From: Streptomyces sp. NBC_01214
Lineage (GTDB): Bacteria > Actinomycetota > Actinomycetes > Streptomycetales > Streptomycetaceae
NCBI RefSeq assembly: GCF_026340975.1
Contig: NZ_JAPEOS010000002.1
Location: 1,485,001 to 1,549,000, forward strand
DNA: 64,000 nucleotides
Reading direction: 5' to 3'
How positions within the stretch are numbered: the first letter of the stretch is position 1; each line of letters opens with the position of its first letter. The translations under genes and the position numbers were made by a program. Positions 45,146 through 54,614 of this stretch are shown here, in pieces. The notes beneath the pieces were generated by a model, which worked only from the letters and a program-made list of their open reading frames with translations, had not been told where the DNA came from and did no database searches.

Positions 45146-46036
45146 TCAGATCCCGCCCGAGTTCGCCCCGGTGGCCATGTCGTTCACATCGTTGACGCCG
45201 ACCACCGTACCGGTGCTCTTCTTCGACTTCCGCAGCCGGCCTTCCAGCAGGGAGGCGGACGAGGTGAGGGCGAAGTTCACGGCGATGTAGATCAGCGCGA
45301 TCACGACGAGGGTCGGGATGGTGTTGCTGTAGTTGGCCGAGATCTGCCGGTTCGCCGACAGCAGTTCCGCGAAGCCCAGCAGGGCGCCGCCGATCGCCGT
45401 GTCCTTGAGGATCACCACGAGCTGGCTGACCAGGGCCGGCAGCATCGCCGTCACGGCCTGCGGGATCAGCACGTGGAACATCGTCTGGCCCTTGCGCATG
45501 CCGATCGCCTTGGCGGCGTCGCTCTGGCCGTGGGGCAGGGAGAGCACGCCCGCCCGGACGATCTCGGCGATGACGGCCGAGTTGTAGAGGACCAGGCCCG
45601 TGACCACGGCCCAGAAGGGCCGGGTGTCGGAGGGGACGTCCAGGAACCGCGGCGCCATCAGCGCGCTGCCGAACAGCATCAGCATCAGCACCGGGATGGC
45701 ACGGAAGAACTCCACCCACGCGCCGACCGGCCCCCGCACCCACGCGTGGTCCGACAGTCGGCCGATGCCCAGCAGCGCGCCGAACGGGAGGGCGATCAAC
45801 ATGGACAGGGCGCCGGCCTTGAGCGTCTCCAGCAGGCCCGGCAGCAGGTACGTGGTCCAGACCTGGCCGTCGGTGACGAACGGCGTCCACTTGTCGGCGT
45901 CCAGCTGGCCCTTCTCGCCCATGAGGGACAGCGCCCACCACAGGACGAGCCCGAACAGCACGACGAAGATCCCGCTGTAGATCCAGTTGCGCACCTTGGC
46001 CTTGGGGCCGGGGGTGTCGTACAGCACGGAGCTCAT
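45146..46036 (-). CDS. gluD: Glutamate ABC transporter permease GluD
   Basis: 296 residues with about six helices and the permease EAA loop (AAKAIGMRKGQTMFHVLIPQA). N-terminal polar segment of about 15 residues. It forms the membrane pore for the glutamate importer with GluC. It overlaps gluC by 4 bp (ATGA). Its C-terminal tail has a basic stretch (EGRLRKSKKS). Confidence 0.93.
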   Translation of the reverse strand: MSSVLYDTPGPKAKVRNWIYSGIFVVLFGLVLWWALSLMGEKGQLDADKWTPFVTDGQVWTTYLLPGLLETLKAGALSMLIALPFGALLGIGRLSDHAWVRGPVGAWVEFFRAIPVLMLMLFGSALMAPRFLDVPSDTRPFWAVVTGLVLYNSAVIAEIVRAGVLSLPHGQSDAAKAIGMRKGQTMFHVLIPQAVTAMLPALVSQLVVILKDTAIGGALLGFAELLSANRQISANYSNTIPTLVVIALIYIAVNFALTSSASLLEGRLRKSKKSTGTVVGVNDVNDMATGANSGGI

Positions 46037-46707
46037 CGCTTCACCGCCACTCGCTTGGCGACCCAGCCCAGCAGAAGACCGGTGGGCAGGGTCAGAAGGA
46101 CGAAACCGAGGGCGAAGATCGCGAAGACCGCGAAGAGCGCCTGCGGCTCGTTCTCGAGCATTTCCTTCATCAGCAGGGCCGCTTCGGCCACGCCGATGGC
46201 CGCAGCCACCGTGGTGTTCTTGGTGAGCGCGATCAGTACGTTGGCGAGCGGTGCGACGACCGCCCGGAAGGCCTGGGGGAGCACGATCAGGGTGAGCACC
46301 TGGAAGAAGCTCAGTCCCAGCGCGCGGGCCGCCTCGGCTTGGCCGACGGGCACGGTGTTGATGCCGGAGCGCAGGGCCTCGCAGACGAAGGTCCCGGTGT
46401 AGGCGATGAATCCGAGGACCGCGAGCCGGAAGCCGATCTCCTTGAACGTGCTGCCGCCCAGGGCGATGCCGAGGGTCTGGTTGAGTCCCAGCGAGCAGCC
46501 GATGATCAGCAAGGTCAGCGGGGTGTTGCGGACCAGGTTGACGTAAGCGGTGCCGAAGGCCCGCAGCAGCGGGACCGGGCTGACCCGCATCCCGGCCAGG
46601 GCGGTGCCCCAGATCAGGGATCCGGCCGCCGAGTAGAGGGTGAGCTGAACCGTCACCCAGAAGGCTCCGAGCACGTCGTACTGCCCGGAATCAAGAAAAT
46701 CGAACAC
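46033..46707 (-). CDS. gluC: Glutamate ABC transporter permease GluC
   Basis: 224 residues, five to six helices, EAA loop AARALGLSFFQVLTLIVLPQA. GTG 46707 was chosen since it begins the protein homologous to GluC. It is the second membrane subunit and is translationally coupled to gluD. An 83-bp gap with a 9-bp GC hairpin separates it from gluB. Confidence 0.93.
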   Translation of the reverse strand: MFDFLDSGQYDVLGAFWVTVQLTLYSAAGSLIWGTALAGMRVSPVPLLRAFGTAYVNLVRNTPLTLLIIGCSLGLNQTLGIALGGSTFKEIGFRLAVLGFIAYTGTFVCEALRSGINTVPVGQAEAARALGLSFFQVLTLIVLPQAFRAVVAPLANVLIALTKNTTVAAAIGVAEAALLMKEMLENEPQALFAVFAIFALGFVLLTLPTGLLLGWVAKRVAVKR

Positions 46708-46747
46708 GATGCCCTGCGCTCTCCCCAGGATGGCCGGTGAGGTGCGC

Positions 46748-46772
46748 CGCCGCCCGCGGCAGGCGGGCGGCG
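46748..46772 (-). other. Intercistronic hairpin between gluB and gluC
   Basis: CGCCGCCCG / CGGGCGGCG with a 7-nt loop lies in the 83-bp gap. Hairpins after binding-protein genes often protect the upstream mRNA and give more binding protein than permease. It has no U-tract, so full termination is unlikely. Confidence 0.55.
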
Positions 46773-46790
46773 ACGCTCCTCACCGATGAA

Positions 46791-47642
46791 TCAGCTGCCT
46801 TCGGTGATCTGCGGGGCAGGCTCGTTCTTGTAGTTGGCCGGGCCGAGGTTCTTGTCCACGGCCTTCTGCCAGCTGCCGTCCTCGACCATCTTCTTGAGCG
46901 CGGCGTTGATCTTGGTCTGGAGCTCCTTGTCGCCCTTCTTCAGACCGATGCCGTAGTTCTCGTTGCTCAGGCTCAGCCCGACCAGCTTGAACTTGCCCTT
47001 GTTCTTCTCCTGCGCTGCGTAGCCCGCCAGGATCGAGTTGTCCGTGGTGAGGGCGTCGACGGCCTTGTTCTCCAGGCCGGTGAGGCACTCGGAGTAGCCA
47101 CCCTGCTCCAGCAGGTCGGCCTCGGGGGCCAGCTTGGTCTTGACGTTCTGCGCCGACGTGGAGCCGGTGACCGAGCAGAGCTTCTTCTTGTTCAGGTCCT
47201 CGGCCTTGGTGATGCTCGTGTCGTCGGCGCGGACCAGCAGGTCCTGGTGCGCGAGGAAGTACGGGCCGGCGAAGTCGACCTTCTCCTTGCGCTTGTCGTT
47301 GATCGAGTACGTCGCGACGACGAACTTCACGTCACCGTTCGAGATCAGGTTCTCGCGCTCGGCGCTGGGGGCCTGCTTGAACTCGATCTGGTTCGGCTCG
47401 TAGCCGAGCTCCTTGGCGACGTAGGTCGCGACGTCGACGTCGAAGCCCGTGAACTTGCCGTCCGGGGTCTTCAGGCCCAGACCGGGCTGGTCGTACTTGA
47501 TGCCGACGACGATCTTGTCCTTGGCGCCACCGGAGGCACCGCCGTCACTGGCGGCGTCCTGCTTGCTGCCGCCACACGCGGTCGCGGTCAGGGACAGGGC
47601 GACGGCGACGGCCGCGGCCGCAGCGGCCTTGGAGATCTTCAT
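46791..47642 (-). CDS. gluB: Glutamate-binding lipoprotein GluB
   Basis: 283 residues, family 3 solute-binding protein. The lipobox cysteine is Cys23 (SLTATACGG). The substrate-domain signatures (YDQPGLGLKTPDGKFTGFDVDVA, KFVVATYSINDKRKEKVDFAGPY) are conserved. It captures glutamate outside the membrane. ATG 47642 has GAGGGAAG upstream and starts the signal peptide. A weak hairpin (47722-47749) lies in the gap to gluA. Confidence 0.94.
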   Translation of the reverse strand: MKISKAAAAAAVAVALSLTATACGGSKQDAASDGGASGGAKDKIVVGIKYDQPGLGLKTPDGKFTGFDVDVATYVAKELGYEPNQIEFKQAPSAERENLISNGDVKFVVATYSINDKRKEKVDFAGPYFLAHQDLLVRADDTSITKAEDLNKKKLCSVTGSTSAQNVKTKLAPEADLLEQGGYSECLTGLENKAVDALTTDNSILAGYAAQEKNKGKFKLVGLSLSNENYGIGLKKGDKELQTKINAALKKMVEDGSWQKAVDKNLGPANYKNEPAPQITEGS

Positions 47643-47760
47643 GGTGAACTTCCCTCGGATGAGACGTGGTTGAACGACGAGCGACGCTTGCGGCGCACGC
47701 ACGGCAGACAGGAACCGATCCGGTGGTGATCCGCATACGGATGACTACCAGACGGAAACC

Positions 47761-48546
47761 TCAGTGGTGCAGGATCTTCGACAGGAAGTCCTTCGCCCGA
47801 TCACTGCGCGGGTTGCTGAAGAACTGCTCGGGAGTCGCTTCTTCGACGATCTTTCCGTCGGCCATGAAGACGACCCGGTTGGCGGCGGAGCGCGCGAAGC
47901 CCATCTCGTGCGTGACGACCACCATCGTCATGCCCTCACGGGCGAGCTGCTGCATGACCTCCAGCACCTCGTTGATCATTTCCGGGTCCAGGGCCGAGGT
48001 CGGCTCGTCGAAGAGCATCACCTTCGGCTCCATGGCGAGCGCCCGGGCGATGGCCACGCGCTGCTGCTGGCCACCGGAGAGCTGTGCCGGGTACTTGTCG
48101 GCCTGAGAGCCGACGCCCACCCGCTCCAGCAGGGACAGCGCCTTCGCGTGGGCCGCGGCCTTGTCGGTCTTGCGGACCTTGAGCTGGCCCAGCATGACGT
48201 TCTGCAGCACCGTCTTGTGCGCGAAGAGGTTGAACGACTGGAAGACCATGCCGACGTCGGCGCGCAGCCGGGCCAGTTCCTTGCCCTCGGAGGGCAGGTC
48301 CTTGCCGTCGAGCGTGATGGTGCCCGAGTCGATGGTCTCCAGGCGGTTGATGGTCCGGCACAGCGTGGACTTGCCCGATCCCGAGGGACCGATCACCACG
48401 ACTACCTCACCGCGGGCAATGCTCAGATCGATGTCCTGAAGCACGTGCAGCGCGCCGAAGTGCTTGTTGACGTTGCTCAGTACGACCAGGTCGTCTGCGG
48501 CACCGGCCGCGTCCTGCACGTCCTTGGTCACTGATACTCCGCTCAT
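47761..48546 (-). CDS. gluA: Glutamate ABC transporter ATP-binding protein GluA
   Basis: 261 residues. Walker A GPSGSGKS (53-60), signature LSGGQQQ (about 155), Walker B VMLFDEPTSALD (about 178) and the His-switch in THEMGF. It energises GluCD. ATG 48546 was chosen; GTG 48531 has GGAG five bases upstream and may be the real start. It is the first gene of the operon. Confidence 0.94.
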   Translation of the reverse strand: MSGVSVTKDVQDAAGAADDLVVLSNVNKHFGALHVLQDIDLSIARGEVVVVIGPSGSGKSTLCRTINRLETIDSGTITLDGKDLPSEGKELARLRADVGMVFQSFNLFAHKTVLQNVMLGQLKVRKTDKAAAHAKALSLLERVGVGSQADKYPAQLSGGQQQRVAIARALAMEPKVMLFDEPTSALDPEMINEVLEVMQQLAREGMTMVVVTHEMGFARSAANRVVFMADGKIVEEATPEQFFSNPRSDRAKDFLSKILHH

Positions 48547-48579
48547 CGGCTTCTTGCTCCGTCCTCCTCGGTTGGGAGG

Positions 48580-48609
48580 ACAGTAGTGACGTGACGCGCA
48601 CAACGTCAT
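48580..48609 (-). promoter_or_regulatory. gluA promoter with inverted repeat TGACGT-N10-ACGTCA
   Basis: On the minus strand, ATGACG (48604-48609) and TACTGT (48580-48585) are 18 bp apart. The inverted repeat TGACGT (48587-48592) / ACGTCA (48603-48608) overlaps the -35 and spacer. The divergent response regulator GluR is the obvious candidate to bind it. The 299-bp region to gluR probably also holds the gluR promoter. Confidence 0.6.
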
Positions 48610-48845
48610 CACATCTGAGGGAGAATTGAGGATAACGATCCGGCCTCGCCCGGATACGCTCCGTGCGCGGCACCGGTGTGGTCGATCATGTCCGCGTACC
48701 GGGTGCATAACGGAAGGCGCGCCGGGGCGGCACCCCCTTGACGTGGGACTCCGCATCGGCGTGGATGCATGGTGGCCCTTCGTGTGCCCCCGCGTGTGAC
48801 CATGCGTGGTGAAGCCCGAGCGAGAGAAGAGGAGAGGGGGACGAC

Positions 48846-49556
48846 ATGAGACTGCTGCTCGTCGAGGACGACGATCACGTCGCGGCAGCCCTGTCCGCGA
48901 TCCTCGCCCGCCACGGCTTCCAGGTCACCCACGCCCGAAACGGTGAAGAGGCCCTGCAAGCACTCCTGCCCGCCGGCGCACCGACCTGCCCCCAGCCCTT
49001 CGGCGTGATCCTGCTCGACCTCGGTCTGCCCGACCAGGACGGCTACGAGGTGTGCGGCAAGATCCGCAAGCGCACCACCACCCCCGTGATCATGGTGACC
49101 GCGCGGGCCGACGTACGGTCCCGCATCCACGGCCTGAACATGGGCGCCGACGACTACGTGGTCAAGCCCTACGACACCGGCGAGCTCCTCGCGCGCATCC
49201 ACGCCGTCGCCCGGCGCACCGGCGCTTCCGAAGAGACCGCCGGCACCGGTACGCCCACCACGGTCCGCCTCGGCCCCGTCAGCATCGAGCTGCCCAACCG
49301 CCGGGTCAGCGTGGACGGCGCCGACGTGCCCCTCACCCGCAAGGAGTTCGACCTGCTGGCCCTGCTCGCGCAGCGGCCCGGCGTCGTCTTCCGCCGCGAG
49401 CAGATCATCAGCGAGGTGTGGCGCACCAGCTGGGAGGGGACCGGGCGCACACTGGAGGTCCACGTCGCATCGCTGCGCTCCAAACTGCGCATGCCCGCCC
49501 TCATCGAGACCGTCCGAGGGGTGGGCTACCGGCTCGTCGCCCCGGCCGCTCCCTAG
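48846..49556 (+). CDS. gluR: Glutamate-responsive response regulator GluR
   Basis: 236 residues, OmpR family. The receiver has Asp58 in LLDLGLPDQDGY and the conserved Lys of VKPYD. The C-terminal winged helix (about 140-235) includes RKEFDLLALLAQRPGVVFRR. In S. coelicolor GluR activates gluABCD in response to extracellular glutamate through the kinase GluK. ATG 48846 has a strong GAGGAGAGGGGG region upstream. It is divergent from gluA. Confidence 0.92.
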   Translation: MRLLLVEDDDHVAAALSAILARHGFQVTHARNGEEALQALLPAGAPTCPQPFGVILLDLGLPDQDGYEVCGKIRKRTTTPVIMVTARADVRSRIHGLNMGADDYVVKPYDTGELLARIHAVARRTGASEETAGTGTPTTVRLGPVSIELPNRRVSVDGADVPLTRKEFDLLALLAQRPGVVFRREQIISEVWRTSWEGTGRTLEVHVASLRSKLRMPALIETVRGVGYRLVAPAAP

Positions 49557-49568
49557 GGGCCCTCTGCC

Positions 49569-50981
49569 GTGCGTGCCCGTCTGCTCCCGCTGCTCGTCAT
49601 CCTGATGGCGGGCACGCTGCTCGCCCTCGGCTTCCCGCTCGCCGTGAGCCTGGCCGCCGGGCAGCAACAGCGGGTGGTGGTCGACCGGATCGACGACAGC
49701 GCCCGCTTCGCCGCGCTCGCACAGTTCTTCATCGACGCCGAGGGTTCCGGATCCATGGGCGCCGCCGAGCGCCGCGAGACCCTCGGGCAGGAACTCGCCC
49801 GCTACCAGACCCTGTACGGGATCCGCGCCGGCATCTTCTACCGGAACGACAACGCCCTGGCCCGGTCCCCGGGCTGGTGGCAGCTCCCGGAATCCCGTGA
49901 GGGGCGCCGGGCCCTCGCATCGGCGCTGGCCGGCCGGCGCAGCCACGATCCCCCGCAGGTGTGGCCCTGGCAGAGCGACGGCAAACTGCTCGTCATCTCC
50001 CCGGTCGTCCTCGACGGCGACGTGGTCGCGGTCGTCGCCACCGAATCACCGACCGACCAGATGCGCGCCCGCATCCTGAAGGGCTGGCTGCTGATCGCGG
50101 GCGGGCTCGCCGCCGCCATGCTGGTCGCCTTCGGCGCCGCCCTCAAGCTCACCAGCTGGGTGCTCAAGCCCGTCCAGACCCTGGACGCGGCCGCCCACGG
50201 CATCGCCACCGGACGGATGAACTCGCGCGTCGCGGCCGCCGGCGGCCCGCCGGAACTCCAGCGCCTGGCCCACTCGTTCAACGAGATGGCCGACAACGTC
50301 GAAGAGGTCCTGGAACAGCAGCGGGCGTTCGTCGCCGACGCTTCCCACCAGCTGCGCAATCCGCTCGCGGCGCTGCTCCTGCGGATCGAGTTGCTCGCCC
50401 TCGAACTGCCCGAGGGGAACGAGGAGATCGCCTCCGTGCGCACCGAGGGCAAGCGCCTGACCCAGGTCCTGGACGACCTGCTGGACCTGGCGTTGGCCGA
50501 GCACGCCTCCGCCGAGATCAGCCTCACCGACATCGGGGCCCTGGCGGCCGAGCGGGTCGCCGCATGGCGCCCCTACGCCGAAGAGAAGGGCGTACGGCTC
50601 ACCGAGTCGGGCCGGAGCGCCATCACCGGCTGGGCCGACCCCATCGCCCTGTCCAGTGCGCTCGACGCGGTCATCGACAACGCCCTCAAATTCACCCCCG
50701 CGGGCGAGGAGGTCGAGGTTTCGGTCTCCGCCGAGGGGCGCTCCGTCCGCGTGGTCGTCGCAGACCGCGGCCCCGGACTCACCGAGGACGAGCTGCTCCG
50801 CGTCGGCGACCGGTTCTGGCGCAGCGGCCGCCACCAGAACGTCAAGGGCTCCGGGCTCGGCCTGTCGATCTCCCGTGCCCTGCTCGCCGCGGGCGGCGGG
50901 TCCCTCTCCTACGAGAAGAACCCGCCGCACGGGCTGCGGGTGACGGTGGCCGTCCCGCGCACCGACCCCCGGGGCGCTTGA
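49569..50981 (+). CDS. gluK: Sensor histidine kinase GluK
   Basis: 470 residues. First membrane helix (about 5-28), an extracytoplasmic sensor domain of about 140 residues, second helix (about 172-195), HAMP, HisKA with His260 in DASHQLRNPL, and HATPase (NALKFT, DRGPGLT, GSGLGLS). The cognate sensor of GluR, detecting glutamate outside the cell. GTG 49569 begins 12 bp after gluR. It is followed by a 16-bp gap to the convergent GH85 gene. Confidence 0.91.
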   Translation: MRARLLPLLVILMAGTLLALGFPLAVSLAAGQQQRVVVDRIDDSARFAALAQFFIDAEGSGSMGAAERRETLGQELARYQTLYGIRAGIFYRNDNALARSPGWWQLPESREGRRALASALAGRRSHDPPQVWPWQSDGKLLVISPVVLDGDVVAVVATESPTDQMRARILKGWLLIAGGLAAAMLVAFGAALKLTSWVLKPVQTLDAAAHGIATGRMNSRVAAAGGPPELQRLAHSFNEMADNVEEVLEQQRAFVADASHQLRNPLAALLLRIELLALELPEGNEEIASVRTEGKRLTQVLDDLLDLALAEHASAEISLTDIGALAAERVAAWRPYAEEKGVRLTESGRSAITGWADPIALSSALDAVIDNALKFTPAGEEVEVSVSAEGRSVRVVVADRGPGLTEDELLRVGDRFWRSGRHQNVKGSGLGLSISRALLAAGGGSLSYEKNPPHGLRVTVAVPRTDPRGA

Positions 50982-50997
50982 GCCCGGCCCCTTCCGG

Positions 50998-53163
50998 CTA
51001 CCAGACGAGGGTGGTGCGGGCCGCCTCCGAGACCGCGTACAGCTCGTCGACGGACCGGACCTCGAAGACCGCCGCTCGCTCCCGCCCGGCGCGCGGGACG
51101 GCGGGCAGGTACAGGGCGGTGCCGCAGGTGCCCCCGAGGAAGCGCCGGGTGCCGTCGGGCAGGACCCGCCACACCTCGTAGTGGCGCGGCCGCCTGTCGG
51201 GACCGGCCGCCGCCCGCCAGGACAGGCGCACCCAGGCCCGGCCGTCCTGTCGGGACGAGGCGTCCACGACCGGTGCGGTGGGCGGAGCCGGGCGCCGGGC
51301 GCGGGTCTTGTCGCGCACCGACACGGCGCCGATCCGCCACACCACCGGCTCGTTTCCGAGCGCGGTGATCCGTACCGCGAGGCCGTACGCGGTCCTGCCC
51401 GCCAGTGACGCCAGAGCGGCCCGCGTCGTGCGCCAGCCCTGCCCGCCGTCCCGGGTCGCGGCCGGCAGCCACGTGTACGGGACCGGCTCGCCGGGGCGGG
51501 ACGGCTCGCGGACGGCCACCCCGACCTCCACCGTGATCTCCGCCGCGACCGGCCCCGGCCCGGTGGCGTGCACCAGCTCCAGGACCGACCCGCGGGTCAG
51601 CGGCAGCCGCGTGGAGTGCAGCCCGATGGTCACGGGGGCGGTCAGTGCGCCCTCGACCAGCAGGCTGGACCCGCCGCGCCAGGCGCTCGCGAAGTCCAGG
51701 GTGACCGAGGGGCGCGCACCGGCGGTGTCCACCGCCCAGCGGCGGCCGGGGAGCCGGTCCTGGAGCCCGAGGTGGTTCCAGGGCGCGTCCGAGACGACCC
51801 TGCCGCCGTCGTACCAGCGCAGCCCGTGCCCGGTGTTGAAGGAGCAGGCGAAGGGGAGCCCGGTGACGGTGGACCGGTCGGCGACGGCCGTGGCGGGGGC
51901 CCGCCAGCGGACCCCGGGCGCGGGCCGGGCCGGGTCCAGGGACTCGCCGGTCCAGAACCGGTCGTCGGCGCGGTGGAAGGCGCCGGGGGAGCGGTCGGTG
52001 AGGTGGTTGCGGGTCCACTCGGGCCGGTAGAAGCCGTAGCTGACGACGTGGTCCCGCTCGCGCGGGACGATCGCGTCCCAGTCGACGACCGCGTCCCAGC
52101 CGCGGGATTCGGTGTCGACCGCGGCCCACAGGTCGTGGCGGGACCGGCCGAGACGGTCGGCGAGCGCGCCCGATGCGGCCAGGGTGTCCGGGGTCCAGCG
52201 GAAGTCCACGAACATCGTGTCCGAGACCGTTCCCGCCCGGTCCTCGAAGAACTCCTGGTTGAGCGCGTTGAGTGCGCCCTGCCAGCCCACCCGGCCGGTG
52301 TTGTTCATGGCGTCGTACCAGGTGGTGCGCAGTCCGTGGGGCTCGCCGGCCGCACGCAGGGCGCGCAGGAACTCCCGCATCCGGGTGGCGAGCGCGCTGT
52401 CCCCGCCGTCGGTCTCGGCGTTCACGAACCAGCCGTCGAAGCCGTACGTCCGCGCCACCTGGACGAGCTTGTCCGCGATCGGGAAGCGGCCGAGGGAGTC
52501 CCGCCGCACCAGGTCGCGGGTCCACCGGAGGTCGCCGCCGTAGGCGACGGGCGGCAGGAACACGTTGCCCAGCACCCGGACCCCGTTGCGGTGGGCGGCG
52601 TCGACCACCGGCGCGTTCGGCGCGAGCACGATGCCCTCGCCGGCGGAGCCGCCCCAGAAGACCAGCTCGTCGATGTACGCCCAGTGCGTGAGCGCGTAGT
52701 GGTCGGCGGTCGGGGAGCCCTGGGAGGGGTTCCCGGCCGTGGGCCCGAAGGAGACCAGGGAGGCGATACGGGCCTGGCCGGCGCGGGCGTCCCGGTTCGC
52801 CGGGACCGGGGTGAACCGTTCCGCCAGCGGCACGGTCGAGGTGTTGTGGGCCAGGTCGGGGTCGCTCTCGGGGGTCCACCGGCTGAGCGAGCGCCATACG
52901 ATCCCGGGACCGGGGGTCCCCGACGGGAGGGAGTCCGGGAACCAGTACGAGGCGTACGGGGCCAGGTCGACCGGTGCCGGTGCCGGTGCCGCGGCGGGCG
53001 CTCTCACCGGTAAGGGCGCGGGCGCGGCGGCGGCCCGGGCGCGGCCCGCCAGGCCCAGCAGCACGGCGGCCCCGGCCCCGGTGACCAGCACCCTGCGCCG
53101 GGTCGGCGGACGTATCGCGGCGGGCGGCGTACGCGGATCGACGACGTCGTCGGTCTCGGGCAT
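50998..53163 (-). CDS. Secreted GH85 endo-beta-N-acetylglucosaminidase
   Basis: 721 residues. A Tat-like signal (TRRRVLVTGAGAAVLLGLAG) is followed by a Pro/Ala linker. The GH85 barrel has catalytic Asn248 and Glu250 in FDGWFVNAE, with the supporting SYGFYRPEW strand. A C-terminal part (about 610-720) is fibronectin type III-like. GH85 enzymes cut between the two core GlcNAc residues of N-glycans and use substrate-assisted catalysis, where Asn positions the acetamide and Glu is the acid/base. ATG 53163 has GAGGAG seven bases upstream. It lies in one operon after the GH5 gene, so both probably act on the same glycans. Confidence 0.9.
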   Translation of the reverse strand: MPETDDVVDPRTPPAAIRPPTRRRVLVTGAGAAVLLGLAGRARAAAAPAPLPVRAPAAAPAPAPVDLAPYASYWFPDSLPSGTPGPGIVWRSLSRWTPESDPDLAHNTSTVPLAERFTPVPANRDARAGQARIASLVSFGPTAGNPSQGSPTADHYALTHWAYIDELVFWGGSAGEGIVLAPNAPVVDAAHRNGVRVLGNVFLPPVAYGGDLRWTRDLVRRDSLGRFPIADKLVQVARTYGFDGWFVNAETDGGDSALATRMREFLRALRAAGEPHGLRTTWYDAMNNTGRVGWQGALNALNQEFFEDRAGTVSDTMFVDFRWTPDTLAASGALADRLGRSRHDLWAAVDTESRGWDAVVDWDAIVPRERDHVVSYGFYRPEWTRNHLTDRSPGAFHRADDRFWTGESLDPARPAPGVRWRAPATAVADRSTVTGLPFACSFNTGHGLRWYDGGRVVSDAPWNHLGLQDRLPGRRWAVDTAGARPSVTLDFASAWRGGSSLLVEGALTAPVTIGLHSTRLPLTRGSVLELVHATGPGPVAAEITVEVGVAVREPSRPGEPVPYTWLPAATRDGGQGWRTTRAALASLAGRTAYGLAVRITALGNEPVVWRIGAVSVRDKTRARRPAPPTAPVVDASSRQDGRAWVRLSWRAAAGPDRRPRHYEVWRVLPDGTRRFLGGTCGTALYLPAVPRAGRERAAVFEVRSVDELYAVSEAARTTLVW

Positions 53164-53215
53164 GCGGGGCTCCTCACGAGGGGAACGGGGAACGGGGGAT
53201 CGGGGGATCGGTCGG

Positions 53216-54469
53216 TCAGGTCACGTCCTGCACGCGCAGCACCTCGGTGATGCCGCGCGCGGCCAGATGGGCGGGGTCGGCGGCACGTTCCGCGAGGACC
53301 ACCGCGGGACGCATCCCCTGGGCCGTGAGCGAGGCCCAGGCTTCGAAGAACGTGCCGCCCGGGGCGCACACCGAGCGCCCCGGAGCTTCCACCGCCCCGC
53401 CGACGTCCACGGCGAGCGCGGTGGACCGCGGGGCGGGGCGGTGCGCGCGGCCCCGCCACCGCGCGGCGATCCGGGAGACGGCGGCGCCGGCCGGCTTGGC
53501 CCGGCGGTCGTTGGTGAGCAGGCCGAGGCCGTACTCCAGTTCCGGGAAGTCCGCGAGCTGCCGGGACACGTCGTGCGAGCACCACCAGGTCACGCCCCAC
53601 AGGTCCGGGCAGTCCAGGGCGTTCGCGACGGTGGCCTCGGCGAACCGCGCCGCGTGCTCGGGCGGGATCAGCGGCGCCGGGGCGCCGACCTCTTGGAGCC
53701 ACACCGGGCGGTGCGGGTCCAGGGCCCAGGCCTTGGAGAGCTCGATCAGGTACGCGGCATGGTGCTCGGTCGCCGTCCCGCTCCGGCCGTGGCGCTGAGC
53801 AGTGCCGTTGAACACCCAGGAGTGCACGGCGGTGACCCCGCCCAGCCGGGCCGCTTGGGCCGCGGTGAACGGGTGCCCGTCCTGGTACCAGGCCGCGTCG
53901 TACTCGGCGTGCAGGTGCAGCCGCCCCGGTGCGCCCTCCTCGCAGGCGGCGAGCATCCGCTCCAGCCAGCGGGCGGCCTGGTCCGGGGTGATCCGGTCGG
54001 GGTCGGGGTGCGGGGCGCCGGAGAACTGGTTGATCTCGTTGCCGACCGTCATGCCCAGGAAGTTCGGCCGGTCGGCGAGGGCCGCGGCCAGCGTGCGCAG
54101 GTACTCCTCCTGCCCGGCGACCACGTCCGGGTCGGTGAAGATGCTGCGCCGGTGCCAGGTCCGGGTCCAGGCGGGCAGGAAGTCGAAGCTCGACAAGTGC
54201 CCCTGCAGGCCGTCCACGTTGACGTCGAGCCCGCGCTCGGCGGCCGCGTCGGCGAGCGCGACGAGCTGCTCGACGGCGCGCGGCCGGATCAGCGTCCGGT
54301 TCGGCTGGAAGACCGGCCACAGCGGGAAGACGCGGATGTGGTCCAACCCGAGCGCGGCGATCGAGTCGAGGTCGGCACGCACCTCGTCGAGGTCGAAGTC
54401 CAGCCAGTGGTGGAACCAGCCGCGGGCCGGCGTGTAGTTGGCGCCGAAGCGGAGCGCGTCATCGTGCAC
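53216..54469 (-). CDS. GH5-type glycoside hydrolase (mannanase-like), cytoplasmic
   Basis: 417 residues of a (beta/alpha)8 barrel. The acid/base is Glu145 in TVGNEINQ and the nucleophile Glu260 in WLQEVGAP, the pattern of GH5/GH2-clan A enzymes. There is no signal peptide, so the substrate probably enters the cell or the enzyme is not secreted by Sec/Tat. The C-terminal about 75 residues form an extra domain. GTG 54469 with AGGA upstream was chosen; GTG 54511 is possible. The upstream operators suggest LacI control. The specificity (beta-mannoside or other) is inferred. Confidence 0.78.
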   Translation of the reverse strand: MHDDALRFGANYTPARGWFHHWLDFDLDEVRADLDSIAALGLDHIRVFPLWPVFQPNRTLIRPRAVEQLVALADAAAERGLDVNVDGLQGHLSSFDFLPAWTRTWHRRSIFTDPDVVAGQEEYLRTLAAALADRPNFLGMTVGNEINQFSGAPHPDPDRITPDQAARWLERMLAACEEGAPGRLHLHAEYDAAWYQDGHPFTAAQAARLGGVTAVHSWVFNGTAQRHGRSGTATEHHAAYLIELSKAWALDPHRPVWLQEVGAPAPLIPPEHAARFAEATVANALDCPDLWGVTWWCSHDVSRQLADFPELEYGLGLLTNDRRAKPAGAAVSRIAARWRGRAHRPAPRSTALAVDVGGAVEAPGRSVCAPGGTFFEAWASLTAQGMRPAVVLAERAADPAHLAARGITEVLRVQDVT

Positions 54470-54559
54470 GGGGCGTCCTGGAGTTCTGGAGGAATTCACC
54501 GGATGCGCCACAACCTGCCGGTGTGGATGGGGAAAGTCAACAGGGCCCCTGACCGTGTA

Positions 54560-54573
54560 CTTATGCGCTTCAG
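54560..54573. promoter_or_regulatory. LacI-type operator 1 (CTTATGCGCTTCAG)
   Basis: A 14-bp pseudo-palindrome centred on GCGC, matching operator 2 at 12 of 14 positions. It overlaps TAAGTA (minus strand), which with TTGTGT 18 bp upstream could be the GH5 promoter. Candidate site for the LacI regulator at 55104. Confidence 0.65.
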
Positions 54574-54614
54574 CCCAGTTGACACAAGGGTTCTGCGTGA
54601 AGACCCTGAGGAAA

